Source: Sphingomonas koreensis
GTDB lineage: Bacteria; Pseudomonadota; Alphaproteobacteria; Sphingomonadales; Sphingomonadaceae
DNA length: 64,000 bases
Direction of reading: 5' to 3'
Assembly (NCBI RefSeq): GCF_002797435.1
Contig: NZ_PGEN01000001.1
Span: forward strand, 3,408,501-3,472,500
Position 1 is the stretch's first letter; every line of letters starts with the position of its first letter. A program made the translations under genes and the position numbers. The notes beneath the pieces were generated by a model that saw only the letters and a program-made list of their open reading frames with translations, was not told where the DNA came from and did not search any database. Positions 19,306 to 27,324 of the stretch are shown one piece after another.

Positions 19306-20103
19306 ATGCACAAACCGAACAGTCGCTGGAGCCGAGACACCGAGATCGCGTTCCTGCTGGCACTCAGGCAGACGGGGAATGTCCAGCTTGCCGCCCGGAC
19401 GATCGGCCGGTCCTATGGTGCCGCTTATGCGCGGCGCAAACGCTATCCGGAATTCGCGCTGCGGTGGATCGAGGTGGTCGATGCGCAACAGGCCGAATGG
19501 GCCGCGCGGCACGGGGTTCCGGCTGATCGCGAGGAATCGCATGCGCGGCTGGACGGGTTCACCCCGCTGCGCCGCCGCGCCTTCCTGCGCGCCCTGTCGG
19601 AGACCGGGCAGTACAAGCTGGCATCCGAACGGGTGGGCATTTCGGAGACCGCGGCGCGCAACCTGCGCGGGCGCGATCCCGATTTTGCGCGCCAATGCGA
19701 GGCCGCGCTGCAGCGCTCGCCGCCACTCATCGAGCAGATTGCGTGGGAGCGCGCGGTCGAGGGCTGGGAAGAGCCGGTGGTGGTGCGCGGCGAGGTGGTC
19801 GGCACGCGGCGGCGCTTTTCGGAATCGCTGCTGCGGATGCTGTTGGGACAGGTGCAGGCGGCGCGGCGGGTCGAGGCGGCGGCGGAGGCCAAGGCCGGGA
19901 AGCGCGGGCCGCGCATTGCGACGCGCGAAGAGACCAACGCCCGGCTGATGAAGCTGCTCGCCGGGACGGGCCGCAGGATGCGGGCCGAAGCGCGGGCGAA
20001 GCAGCTGGCCCAGGCCGAGGCGTGGGAGGCGATGCAGCGCGACGCGGGCGGCGGCGATGGCGACGGCTGGGTGCGGGGGGGAACGCGAGGCCCGGGCAGG
20101 TGA
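19306..20103 (+). CDS. Duplicated helix-turn-helix protein, terminase-small-subunit-like
   Basis: A 265-residue basic protein from ATG 19306 (MHKPNSRWSRDTEIAF); the frame is open upstream. Two similar 45-residue units are visible: AFLLALRQTGNVQLAARTIG then YAARRK-type basic turn, and AFLRALSETGQYKLASERVG then AARNLRGRDPDF. Each looks like the DNA-binding helix-turn-helix of phage terminase small subunits. The C-terminal third is Ala/Arg/Lys-rich helix. No phage genes flank it, so it may be domesticated or a stand-alone regulator. The 289-base spacer before it shows no gene. Confidence 0.65.
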   Translation: MHKPNSRWSRDTEIAFLLALRQTGNVQLAARTIGRSYGAAYARRKRYPEFALRWIEVVDAQQAEWAARHGVPADREESHARLDGFTPLRRRAFLRALSETGQYKLASERVGISETAARNLRGRDPDFARQCEAALQRSPPLIEQIAWERAVEGWEEPVVVRGEVVGTRRRFSESLLRMLLGQVQAARRVEAAAEAKAGKRGPRIATREETNARLMKLLAGTGRRMRAEARAKQLAQAEAWEAMQRDAGGGDGDGWVRGGTRGPGR

Positions 20104-20106
20104 GGC

Positions 20107-21294
20107 TCAGGCGGCGGTGGGTTGTGCGCTTCCCCGCCCGGCATATTCGGACGCGATCACCGCTGCCAGGATGGCGATGACCAGCGCACCGGCGGCGGCG
20201 CCGAGGCCTTGCCAGCCCGAGAGGCTGACGATGATGCCGCCGGCGGGCGGGCCGATCAGCGCGCCGCCTGCGCCGAATTGCGTGACGAGGCCGTTGGCGG
20301 TGGCGATGCGGGGATCCTCCGGGCTCGACGCGCCCGCGAGGAGCGGGAGGCGGGCGAAGACCAGTGGCGGGACGAGGCCGCTGACCGCCACCGCAAGCAC
20401 CGCGATCGTGCCGATCCGCAGCAGATCGGCGCTGGCATCGCCATAGAGCAGAAGGACCAGCGGCACGGTGGGGACGAGGGCGACGGCGGAGAAGGCGAGC
20501 GTGCGGCGCATGCCGATATCGCCGTCGCGCATCAGCCACATCGCGGCGGCTGCGCCGGGGAGGACGGCGAGCGAGGCGATGCCGGCGACAATGGCGGCCT
20601 GCCCCATCGAGGCGCCGCAGCGCTCGATCAGGAAGCTGGGCAGCAGCATCGTCACGGCGCTGATGAACACGGTGTAGAGGCCGAAGCCGAAGGTCGAGAT
20701 CCAGGCGGCGGTGGCGGGGAAACGGATCCGCGCCGGAGGCATGGCGGCGAGGGGCAGGCGCAGCGCGAGCGGGATCGCGGCGGCGATCATCGCGGCCCAG
20801 AGCAGCATCACCCCGCGCATCCCGAGCATGCCCGCGGCAAGCCCGGTGATCGCGCCGCCGGCCGCGATGCCGACGGGCACGAAGGTGCTCCACAACGCCA
20901 GCGCGCGGGGGCGCAGCTGGTTGTCGGCGGTCGCCGCGATCGCAGTCGGCGCGGCGATGACGACGAGGACATAGCCGATGCCCTCGATCGCGCGGGCGAG
21001 GAACAGCAGCGGCGCCGTGGGCGCGAACGCCTGCATCAGGCTGGCGGCGGAGAGGATTGCGAGACCGGAGAGCAGAAAGCCGCGCATCCCGAAGCGGGCG
21101 AGGGCAAGGCCCGAGACGAGCCCGAACACCGCGCCGCCGACCTCCATCAGCGAGATCAGCCAGCCGAGCTGGGGCAGCGACAGGCCGAAGCCGGTGCGCA
21201 GGATCGGGGCGATCACCGACATCTTGGCGAACTGGGCGGCCGCTAGGATGCCGAGCAGCCAGAGCGCGAGGATGGGAGGCCAGGAACGATGCAT
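20107..21294 (-). CDS. MFS transporter, CynX/NarK-like
   Basis: A 395-residue protein with about 12 hydrophobic segments, starting MHRSWPPILALWLLGILAAAQF. The major-facilitator pattern is visible in the first half (SLMEVGGAVFGLVSGLALARFGMRG, seen as the loop LARFGMR). The substrate cannot be predicted; drug efflux, cyanate-type or purine exporters are possible. It lies downstream of an XRE-type regulator gene by 53 bases on the same strand, which may control it. Confidence 0.82.
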   Translation of the reverse strand: MHRSWPPILALWLLGILAAAQFAKMSVIAPILRTGFGLSLPQLGWLISLMEVGGAVFGLVSGLALARFGMRGFLLSGLAILSAASLMQAFAPTAPLLFLARAIEGIGYVLVVIAAPTAIAATADNQLRPRALALWSTFVPVGIAAGGAITGLAAGMLGMRGVMLLWAAMIAAAIPLALRLPLAAMPPARIRFPATAAWISTFGFGLYTVFISAVTMLLPSFLIERCGASMGQAAIVAGIASLAVLPGAAAAMWLMRDGDIGMRRTLAFSAVALVPTVPLVLLLYGDASADLLRIGTIAVLAVAVSGLVPPLVFARLPLLAGASSPEDPRIATANGLVTQFGAGGALIGPPAGGIIVSLSGWQGLGAAAGALVIAILAAVIASEYAGRGSAQPTAA

Positions 21295-21347
21295 GCCCCG
21301 CCGCTAGCCGGGTGCGCGAGGCGCGGCCACGTAAAAGATATACGCGG

Positions 21348-21893
21348 TCAGGCGAGAGTCGTGGAGATGCGTCCGGTGCGGCCGTCGGCGAGGGGAATGG
21401 TTTCCCAGAGCAAGGTGCCGGGGAGCACGGTGACGAGGTCGCTGTCGTTGGCGCCGGTTTCGAACTGCATCCGCTGGCAGGGCCGCTCGAACCAGCCGCG
21501 GTTCTGGAGGCCCTCTTGCGCCGCGACGATCTCCGGACTGGCGAAGCGCCACAGCGACTTGCCGATGAACGCGTCCGCCCCAGCGCCCCACGACCGGGTC
21601 CGCTCGGGCGAAGCGGCAAGCAGATTGTGGGTGGCGTCGCAGACGAGGTGCACGGGCAGGATCGAGCTTTCGATCAACCGTTTGAGCGTGGCATCGGCGT
21701 CGTTGCTGGCATTGGCGGCGATCAGATCGAGGATGCGCTCACGCTGATGTGCCTCGGGCTCGTGGATGCCGCTTTCCCAGCGCGAGACCGCGGCCTGCGA
21801 CACGGCGAGAAGCTCGGCGACATGCCCCTGCTTGATGCCGTTCAACCGGCGAAAGCGGCGGAGCGCTCTTCCGAGAGGCAGGTCGTGGAGCAT
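21348..21893 (-). CDS. XRE-family transcriptional regulator with C-terminal sensor-like region
   Basis: A 181-residue regulator from ATG 21891-21893 (MLHDLPLGRALRRF). Residues 8-60 form a Cro/C1-type helix-turn-helix (IKQGHVAELLAVSQAAVSRW). The C-terminal 100 residues (VHLVCDATHNLLAASPERTR, trimmed) resemble a small PAS-like or effector-binding domain but I cannot assign it. Neighbours on the strand are an alpha/beta hydrolase upstream and an MFS transporter downstream. Confidence 0.83.
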   Translation of the reverse strand: MLHDLPLGRALRRFRRLNGIKQGHVAELLAVSQAAVSRWESGIHEPEAHQRERILDLIAANASNDADATLKRLIESSILPVHLVCDATHNLLAASPERTRSWGAGADAFIGKSLWRFASPEIVAAQEGLQNRGWFERPCQRMQFETGANDSDLVTVLPGTLLWETIPLADGRTGRISTTLA

Positions 21894-21940
21894 GCGGCTG
21901 CCATAGCTCCATCCCCGCCGCCGCGGAAGCCGTTGCGCGC

Positions 21941-22885
21941 TCAGACGGCGGCGCGGGCCTCGGCGACGAAGGCGGCGACGCGGGCGGGAATGGTCACCGG
22001 GAGCATATGGCCGGCATCGGGCAGGATGGTGCATTGCGCGCCGCGGACCTCGCCCGCGGTGCGGGTGCCGTGGACGGCGGCGGGGAGCACCTGATCGCCC
22101 TCGCCGAACAGGATGCGGACGGGCAGCGCGATCTCGCCATAGCGCGCGACGAGCGGGGCGAGCGCGCCGTTGACCGCGACCAGCTCCGACGAGGAGGCGA
22201 AGAAGGCGCGCGGGCGGGCGAGCATCGCGCCGCCATAGTCGATGTCGAAGCCGGGATGCACCGGCTCGGGCGCGAACAGGGTGATGCGGGACTTGTCCGA
22301 GTTGAGGCGCATCATCGGGATGGCGAGCGTGTTGGCGATGATCGCGCGCACTGCGGGCTTTTCGATCACCAGGCCGCGAAAGGCGGCGGGCACCTCTTCC
22401 TGGACCTGGGTCAGCGGAGCGATCAGGGCGAGGCCGGCGATCTTGCCGGGATGGTCGAGCGCGAGCGCCATCGACACCGCGCCGCCGAGCGAATGGCCGA
22501 CGATCAGCGGGCGATCGAGCCCGAGCCGGTCGATCAGCTCGGCGACGATGGCGGCCTGATCGGTGAGACTGTCGTCGCCGCGGCCGGGGCTGTGGCCGCT
22601 GCCGGGGCGGTCGATCAGGACGAGGCGATGGCCGGCTGCAAGCAGCGGTACCACCGCCGCGAAGTTGCGCATCTGGCCCGCAAGGCCATGGATCATCACG
22701 ATCGCCGGGCCCTGGCCGATATCGCGGACGTGGAGGCGCCGTCCGCGGATCGTGTGGAAGCTGCCGTCGGGCGGGATGTTGCGTTCGACCTGGCGGGCGA
22801 TGCGCCGGGAATAGGCGGCGGCGATCGCCGCGCCGCCGCCTACGAGCCCCGCCGCGCCGGCGACCAAGGGAATGAAGATCGTCAT
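21941..22885 (-). CDS. Alpha/beta hydrolase, membrane-anchored
   Basis: A 314-residue serine hydrolase. Residues 5-25 form an N-terminal hydrophobic helix that probably anchors it in the inner membrane. The oxyanion region is VMIHGLAG, the nucleophile Ser132 is in GHSLGG, the acid is in LFGEGDQVLP and the base in DAGHML. Substrate unknown; epoxide hydrolase, lipase and haloalkane dehalogenase-like enzymes share this layout. It is divergent from the ArsR-type gene across a spacer with three inverted repeats. Confidence 0.85.
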   Translation of the reverse strand: MTIFIPLVAGAAGLVGGGAAIAAAYSRRIARQVERNIPPDGSFHTIRGRRLHVRDIGQGPAIVMIHGLAGQMRNFAAVVPLLAAGHRLVLIDRPGSGHSPGRGDDSLTDQAAIVAELIDRLGLDRPLIVGHSLGGAVSMALALDHPGKIAGLALIAPLTQVQEEVPAAFRGLVIEKPAVRAIIANTLAIPMMRLNSDKSRITLFAPEPVHPGFDIDYGGAMLARPRAFFASSSELVAVNGALAPLVARYGEIALPVRILFGEGDQVLPAAVHGTRTAGEVRGAQCTILPDAGHMLPVTIPARVAAFVAEARAAV

Positions 22886-22925
22886 CGCCGCGGGCTCCCC
22901 CTATCGAAGCCACGATCAAGGCCGA

Positions 22926-22945
22926 TATTGACATCTGTGTCAATA
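22926..22945. promoter_or_regulatory. Inverted repeat 1 in hydrolase/ArsR spacer
   Basis: TATTGACA-TCTG-TGTCAATA has perfect eight-base arms. Its right arm contains a reverse-strand TTGACA that could be the -35 box of the hydrolase promoter, so a bound repressor could block that gene. Confidence 0.5.
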
Positions 22946-22954
22946 GTAGATGGC

Positions 22955-22999
22955 TTGACATACCCATAACCCGCTGGTTATCGGACCTGACCGATAGCC
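22955..22999 (+). promoter_or_regulatory. ArsR-operon promoter with two overlapping inverted repeats
   Basis: TTGACA at 22955-22960 and TTATCG at 22978-22983 are 17 bases apart, a plausible sigma-70 promoter. ATAACC-CGCT-GGTTAT (22966-22981) straddles the -10, and GGTTATCGG-N6-CCGATAGCC (22976-22999, one mismatch) covers the likely start site. This is the expected geometry for autorepression by the ArsR-type protein encoded directly downstream. Confidence 0.5.
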
Positions 23000-23000
23000 T

Positions 23001-23342
23001 GTGAGTTATGAATTGGTGATGCCCCTGACCCCCGACCTGCTGTTCCGCACGCTCGCAGACCCGACGCGGCGCGGGCTGTTCGAGCGGCTGTGCCGCGAGG
23101 GCGAGCAGACGGTGGGCGTGCTCACCGCGGGCGCGGGAGTGTCGCAGCCGGCGGTGTCGAAGCATCTGGCGGTGCTCAAGCGCGCGGGACTGGTGCACGA
23201 CCGGCAGGCCGGGCGGCAGACGCATTACCGCGCCGAGCTGCGCGCGCTCGACCCGCTCGACGACTGGGCGCGCGAGATGAAGGGGTTCTGGGAACGCCGC
23301 ATGGACGGGCTCGAGGATCTGCTGAACAGGATGGACCAATGA
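23001..23342 (+). CDS. ArsR-family winged-helix regulator
   Basis: A 113-residue regulator of the type that precedes SRPBCC genes. The winged helix is clear: DLLFRTLADPTRRGLFERL, then VSQPAVSKHLAVLKRAGLV and the wing RQAGRQTHYRAE. No metal-ligand cysteine pair of ArsR/SmtB is present. The start is GTG 23001 (MSYELVMPLTP) or ATG 23019. Its stop overlaps the next ATG (ATGA), so translation is coupled to the SRPBCC gene. Confidence 0.88.
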   Translation: MSYELVMPLTPDLLFRTLADPTRRGLFERLCREGEQTVGVLTAGAGVSQPAVSKHLAVLKRAGLVHDRQAGRQTHYRAELRALDPLDDWAREMKGFWERRMDGLEDLLNRMDQ

Positions 23343-23746
23343 GCGCACCAGTCGAGACGCGGACGGTGACGGTCGAGCGCGAGTTCGCGCATCCGGCCGA
23401 GCGCATCTGGCGCGCGCTGACCCAGCCGCACCTGATCGCCGAATGGCTGATGGCGAATGATTTCGTACCCGAGGTCGGGCATCGCTTCGGCTTCAAGGCC
23501 GAATGGGGCGACCTTGATTGCGAGGTGCTGGAGATCGAGCCGGAACGGTCCCTGGCCTATCGCTGGGCCGGGCTGGGGCTGGACAGCGTGGTCACCTGGA
23601 CGCTGACGCCGATGGACGGCGGCACGCGGCTGACGATGGTGCAGGCCGGATTCCTGCCCGAGCAGAAGCTGGCCTATCATGGCGCGCGCGCCGGGTGGCC
23701 GCGCTTCCTCGACCGGCTGGAGACGGTGCTGGCGAGGCTGGACTGA
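23339..23746 (+). CDS. SRPBCC (AHSA1/START-like) domain protein
   Basis: A 135-residue helix-grip protein (VEREFAHPAERIWRALTQP, then WLMANDFVPEVGHRFGFKAE and a C-terminal helix PRFLDRLETVLARLD). This subfamily almost always follows an ArsR-type repressor, as here, and probably binds a small hydrophobic ligand. Ligand and pathway are unknown. It is second in a run of five short genes. Confidence 0.87.
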   Translation: MSAPVETRTVTVEREFAHPAERIWRALTQPHLIAEWLMANDFVPEVGHRFGFKAEWGDLDCEVLEIEPERSLAYRWAGLGLDSVVTWTLTPMDGGTRLTMVQAGFLPEQKLAYHGARAGWPRFLDRLETVLARLD

Positions 23747-23765
23747 GATCATGGAGGAGGGGACA

Positions 23766-23972
23766 ATGGGGTTGAGCAAGTCGATCCGTGTAGTGCACCG
23801 CTGGGTGTCGCTGCTGTTCGCGCTGATCGTCGTGGCGATCTTCGCGATGCTTGGGCTGGGGCATGAGCCGGTCGAGTGGGTCTATTACCTGCCGCTGCCG
23901 CCGCTCGCCTTCCTGCTGGTGACGGGGCTCTACATGTTCTTCCGGCCCTATTTCCGACGGCGCGCCGCGTGA
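23766..23972 (+). CDS. Small two-helix membrane protein
   Basis: A 68-residue protein starting MGLSKSIRVVHRW, with GGAGGGGACA before the ATG. Two hydrophobic helices (about residues 13-32 and 40-58) and a basic end FRRRAA suggest an inner-membrane protein. Family not recognised. It sits between the SRPBCC gene and a DUF1801 gene whose GTG start overlaps its stop. Confidence 0.75.
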   Translation: MGLSKSIRVVHRWVSLLFALIVVAIFAMLGLGHEPVEWVYYLPLPPLAFLLVTGLYMFFRPYFRRRAA

Positions 23973-24376
23973 CCGAGCCGAAGCTCCTCTCCGGCGGCAA
24001 TCCGCAGATACCCAAGGGCGACGGCGATGCGCCGGTGCAGACCTATATCGCGGCCATGCCGGGGTGGAAGCGCGCGGCGGGGGAGCGGCTGGACCGGCTG
24101 ATCGAGGCGGCGGTGCCGGGCGTGGCCAAGGCGATGAAGTGGAACTCGCCGCTCTACGGCGCCGGGGACGGGACCTTCTTCCTCGGCGTCCATTGCTTCA
24201 ACAAGTACATCAAGGTCGCGTTCTTCAGGGGCGGCGGGATCGAGCCGAAGCCGCCGGTGGAGTCGAAGGACAAGGACACGCGCTATTTCCACATCCATGA
24301 GGATGACGACTGGGACGAGGCGCGGATCATGGATTGGGTCAGGCAGGCCGCGGCGCTGCCCGGCTGGAAGCCGTAG
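23969..24376 (+). CDS. DUF1801 domain protein
   Basis: A 135-residue protein whose GTG start overlaps the previous stop (GTGA). The DUF1801 core is visible (YIAAMPGWKRAAGERLDRLI, VAKAMKWNSPLYG, FFLGVHCFNKYIKVAFF). The fold is YdhG-like; function unknown, although relatives occur with SRPBCC/ArsR genes. A related but shorter DUF1801-type gene follows. Confidence 0.85.
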   Translation: MTEPKLLSGGNPQIPKGDGDAPVQTYIAAMPGWKRAAGERLDRLIEAAVPGVAKAMKWNSPLYGAGDGTFFLGVHCFNKYIKVAFFRGGGIEPKPPVESKDKDTRYFHIHEDDDWDEARIMDWVRQAAALPGWKP

Positions 24377-24385
24377 GAGAACGAC

Positions 24386-24778
24386 ATGGCGGACGAAGTG
24401 AGCGCGTCGGACGAGATCGACGCCAAGATCGCGGCGATGGGCGGATGGCGCGGACCGATGCTGGGCAGGTTGCGCGCGCTGGTCCGCGAAGCCGATCCGG
24501 AGATCGCCGAGGAGGTGAAATGGCGCAAGCCCAGCAATCTCTCTGGCGTGCCGACCTGGTCGAAGGGCGGAATCCTGATCACCGGCGAAACCTACAAGGA
24601 CAAGGTCAAGCTGACCTTCGCCAAGGGCGCACAGCTCGACGATCCCAAGGGGTTGTTCAACGCCAGCCTGGACGGGGGCACACGCCGCGCGATCGATTTC
24701 CGGGAGGACGATGCGATCGATGGCGAGGCGCTGAAGGCCCTGGTGCGGGCGGCGGTGAAGGCCAATGTGAAGGGGTAA
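24386..24778 (+). CDS. DUF1801 domain protein
   Basis: A 130-residue protein (MADEVSASDEIDAKIAAM). The family marks EEVKWRKPSNLSGVPTWSKGG and TYKDKVKLTFAKGAQ are seen as KWRKPS and VKLTFAKG. It is the second DUF1801-type protein of this operon, with modest similarity to its neighbour. Function unknown. It ends the ArsR-led run. Confidence 0.83.
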   Translation: MADEVSASDEIDAKIAAMGGWRGPMLGRLRALVREADPEIAEEVKWRKPSNLSGVPTWSKGGILITGETYKDKVKLTFAKGAQLDDPKGLFNASLDGGTRRAIDFREDDAIDGEALKALVRAAVKANVKG

Positions 24779-24870
24779 GGGGCGTCGAATAGCGGATGAG
24801 GCGGGGTGACAAGCCGCCCGGTTCCGGCCAGTGGCATGAACCGACCGCTGGCGAGAAGGAACCGAGGACC

Positions 24871-26037
24871 ATGACATTCACCGCGAAGATCCTGTTGCTC
24901 GGATCGGGCGAGCTGGGGCGTGAGTTCGTGATCTCCGCCAAGCGGCTGGGGGCGCAGGTGATCGCATGCGATTCCTATGCGAACGCGCCGGCGATGCAGG
25001 TCGCGGACGGGCATGAAGTCTTCTCGATGCTCGATGGCGAGGCGCTGCGCGCCGCGATCGCGAAGCACGCGCCCGATTATGTCGTGCCCGAGGTCGAGGC
25101 GATCCGCACCGAGGTGCTTGCCGACGTCGAGGCGGAGGGGGTGACGGTGGTCCCCTCGGCACGCGCGGCGCAGATGACGATGAACCGCGACGGCATCCGC
25201 GAGGTCGCGGCGGTCGAGCTGGGGCTGCGCACCTCGCGCTACCGCTATGCCGAGAGCCTCGAAGAGGTGCTGGCGGGCGCGGAGCACACCGGGCTTCCCT
25301 GCGTGATCAAGCCGGTCATGTCCTCGTCCGGCAAGGGACAGAGCACGGTGCGCGAGGCGAGCGCGCTTGAGGCGGCATGGGACTATGCGGTGGCGAACAT
25401 GCGCGGCGACCGGGCGCGGGTGATCGTCGAGGAGTTCGTCGATTTCGATTACGAGATCACGCTGCTGACCGTACGATCGCGCGCGGGTGTGAGCTTCTGC
25501 CCGCCGATCGGGCACCGGCAGGAGCGTGGCGACTATCAGGAAAGCTGGCAGCCTGCGGCGATGTCGGCGCAGGCGATCGCCGATGCGCAGGACATGGCGC
25601 GCAAGGTGGTCGACGATCTGGGCGGCTATGGCATCTTCGGGGTCGAGTTCTTCGTGAAGGGCGAGGAGGTGATCTTCTCCGAGCTGTCGCCGCGGCCGCA
25701 CGACACTGGGATGGTGACGCTGATCTCGCAGAATCTGAGCGAATTCGACCTGCACGCGCGCGCCGTGCTGGGGCTGCCGGTGCCCGAGGTGCGGCTGTAC
25801 GGGCCGTCGGCGTCGGCGGTGATCCTGGCGGATCGCGACGGCGAGGCGCCGGGCTATGAGGGCGTCGCCGAGGCGCTGGCGGTGCCGGGCGGCGAGATCG
25901 ACCTGCGCATCTTCGCCAAGCCGACGACGCGGCCGTACCGGCGGATGGGCGTGGCGCTGGCGCTGGCGGGCGACACCGGTGCCGCGCGTACGCTGGCGGC
26001 GGAAGCGGCGGGCAAGGTGCGGATCAACTACGGCTAG
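24871..26037 (+). CDS. purT: Formate-dependent phosphoribosylglycinamide formyltransferase
   Basis: A 388-residue ATP-grasp enzyme that makes formyl-GAR from GAR, formate and ATP in purine synthesis. I start at ATG 24871 ([19 protein letters not shown]) with AAGGAACCGAGG upstream. Diagnostic motifs: [10 protein letters not shown] for ATP binding, [15 protein letters not shown], and [18 protein letters not shown] near the metal site. Length matches E. coli PurT. It is monocistronic and followed by a repeat-like palindrome. Confidence 0.95.
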   Translation: MTFTAKILLLGSGELGREFVISAKRLGAQVIACDSYANAPAMQVADGHEVFSMLDGEALRAAIAKHAPDYVVPEVEAIRTEVLADVEAEGVTVVPSARAAQMTMNRDGIREVAAVELGLRTSRYRYAESLEEVLAGAEHTGLPCVIKPVMSSSGKGQSTVREASALEAAWDYAVANMRGDRARVIVEEFVDFDYEITLLTVRSRAGVSFCPPIGHRQERGDYQESWQPAAMSAQAIADAQDMARKVVDDLGGYGIFGVEFFVKGEEVIFSELSPRPHDTGMVTLISQNLSEFDLHARAVLGLPVPEVRLYGPSASAVILADRDGEAPGYEGVAEALAVPGGEIDLRIFAKPTTRPYRRMGVALALAGDTGAARTLAAEAAGKVRINYG

Positions 26038-26058
26038 AGTCTGTTTCTCTTCCCTCCA

Positions 26059-26110
26059 CGGGGCGGCCCCTCCACCGCCTGCGGCGGTCCCCCTCCCCGT
26101 GCCGGGGAGG
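26059..26110. repeat. Composite REP-like palindromes
   Basis: Two nested hairpins: ACCGCC-TGC-GGCGGT (26074-26088) and CCTCCCC-GTGCC-GGGGAGG (26092-26110), preceded by GGGG-CGG-CCCC. They fill the spacer between purT and the convergent porin gene and resemble the element at 16687. They may serve as a bidirectional terminator. Confidence 0.55.
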
Positions 26111-26124
26111 AATAGACTGCCACC

Positions 26125-27324
26125 CTAGAGCCCGAACAGATCGACGCCGATCTCGGTACGGATGCCGAGGACGAGGGCGTCGGCGACCGTCGGATCGGCC
26201 GAGGGACGGCGGATATATTGGGCATGGGGCTGGACCGCGAGCCAGGGAGATAGCTGGGTGCGCCAGGTCGCCTCGATCGCGATTTCCGCGGCGGAAGCAC
26301 CGGTGGCGGTGCGCCAGGGTTCGGCGGTGAAGCCGGCGGCGAGCGCGATGCCGAACTCGTCCTCGTCGCGGCCGGGGATCCAGCCGGTGAATTTGAGCCC
26401 GGTGCTGATGAAGAAATCGAACATGTTGAAGCGGCCGCTGGCGGTGCCGAAGCGGGCGAAGCCGTCGAGCCTGCGGCCGGGTGCAGCGGACAGGGGCAGC
26501 TCGGCGCGGAGATAGGTGCCGCTATTTCCGGTCGCCGTGCCGCTGCCGTCGGTGAGGTCGAAGCGCGCGGTGTAGCGCCAGTGGCCGAGCAGCAGCTTGC
26601 CGCCTTCGCCGAGCGGCGCCTGCACCTCGCCAACGAGCAGTGCGCCCTCGTCCTTGCTGAGGCGCACGACAGTACGGCCGGGGCGGGCGGGATCGCCGGG
26701 AACGCCGTCGAGCACGGCGGCGCGCGCCGCCCAGCCCTTTGCCGGCTCGACCTGGATCCGCGCGGCGAGCGAGGTCGAGGGGAAGATCGACGGGCCGTTC
26801 TGCCCGCTCTGGCTGAAATCGGTGCCGATGCCGTGCGCGCTGCCGACGAACAGGCCCGAAGCGTCGAGCGCGTCGAATTCGGAATTGAGGTCGTAGAGGC
26901 CGGCGCGCAGCGAGACGCGCTCGCCGAACTTCTGATCGATCCATGCCTCATAGAGGCGGAAGGCGCGAACGCCGGTCTCGATATTGCTGACCGCATGGCT
27001 GTCGCCGACCCAGTCGCTGATCGAACTTCCGTTGTTGTAGAGGCCGTAAAGGTGGAGCTGCGCGCCCGTCCAGCCCGCGACCTTCTCCAGATCGGCCTCG
27101 AACACGATATCGAGATTGTCGAGATAGCGCGCGCCGCGCCGGAGGCCGCCTGCGGCGTTGCCGATCAGCTCCGCCGTGTAGGTGACCTGGAACAGCAGCG
27201 GGCCGTGCGCCTCTTCGATCTCGGCGGGTGCGTGGGTGTGGCTGTGCGGGCGGGTGCCGTCCTGCGGCGGAGCGGCGGGCGGCGCATCGGCAATGGCGGC
27301 GAGGGCGAGGGCGGGGAGGAGCAT
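26125..27324 (-). CDS. OprB-type carbohydrate porin
   Basis: A 399-residue outer-membrane porin with a short signal peptide (MLLPALALAAIADAPPA), then a His-rich segment TRPHSHTHAP. OprB features: YLDNLDIVFEADLEKVAGW, AQLHLYGLYNNG, GLYDLNSEFD and the aromatic-rich closing strands. It lets sugars or related polar solutes through the outer membrane. Its ATG overlaps the stop of the putative-porin gene (TGATG), so it is translationally coupled as the third gene after the PepSY protein. Confidence 0.85.
   Translation of the reverse strand: MLLPALALAAIADAPPAAPPQDGTRPHSHTHAPAEIEEAHGPLLFQVTYTAELIGNAAGGLRRGARYLDNLDIVFEADLEKVAGWTGAQLHLYGLYNNGSSISDWVGDSHAVSNIETGVRAFRLYEAWIDQKFGERVSLRAGLYDLNSEFDALDASGLFVGSAHGIGTDFSQSGQNGPSIFPSTSLAARIQVEPAKGWAARAAVLDGVPGDPARPGRTVVRLSKDEGALLVGEVQAPLGEGGKLLLGHWRYTARFDLTDGSGTATGNSGTYLRAELPLSAAPGRRLDGFARFGTASGRFNMFDFFISTGLKFTGWIPGRDEDEFGIALAAGFTAEPWRTATGASAAEIAIEATWRTQLSPWLAVQPHAQYIRRPSADPTVADALVLGIRTEIGVDLFGL

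Noticed and set aside
19306..20103. Prophage with terminase small subunit
   Set aside because: No large terminase, portal, capsid or integrase gene nearby.
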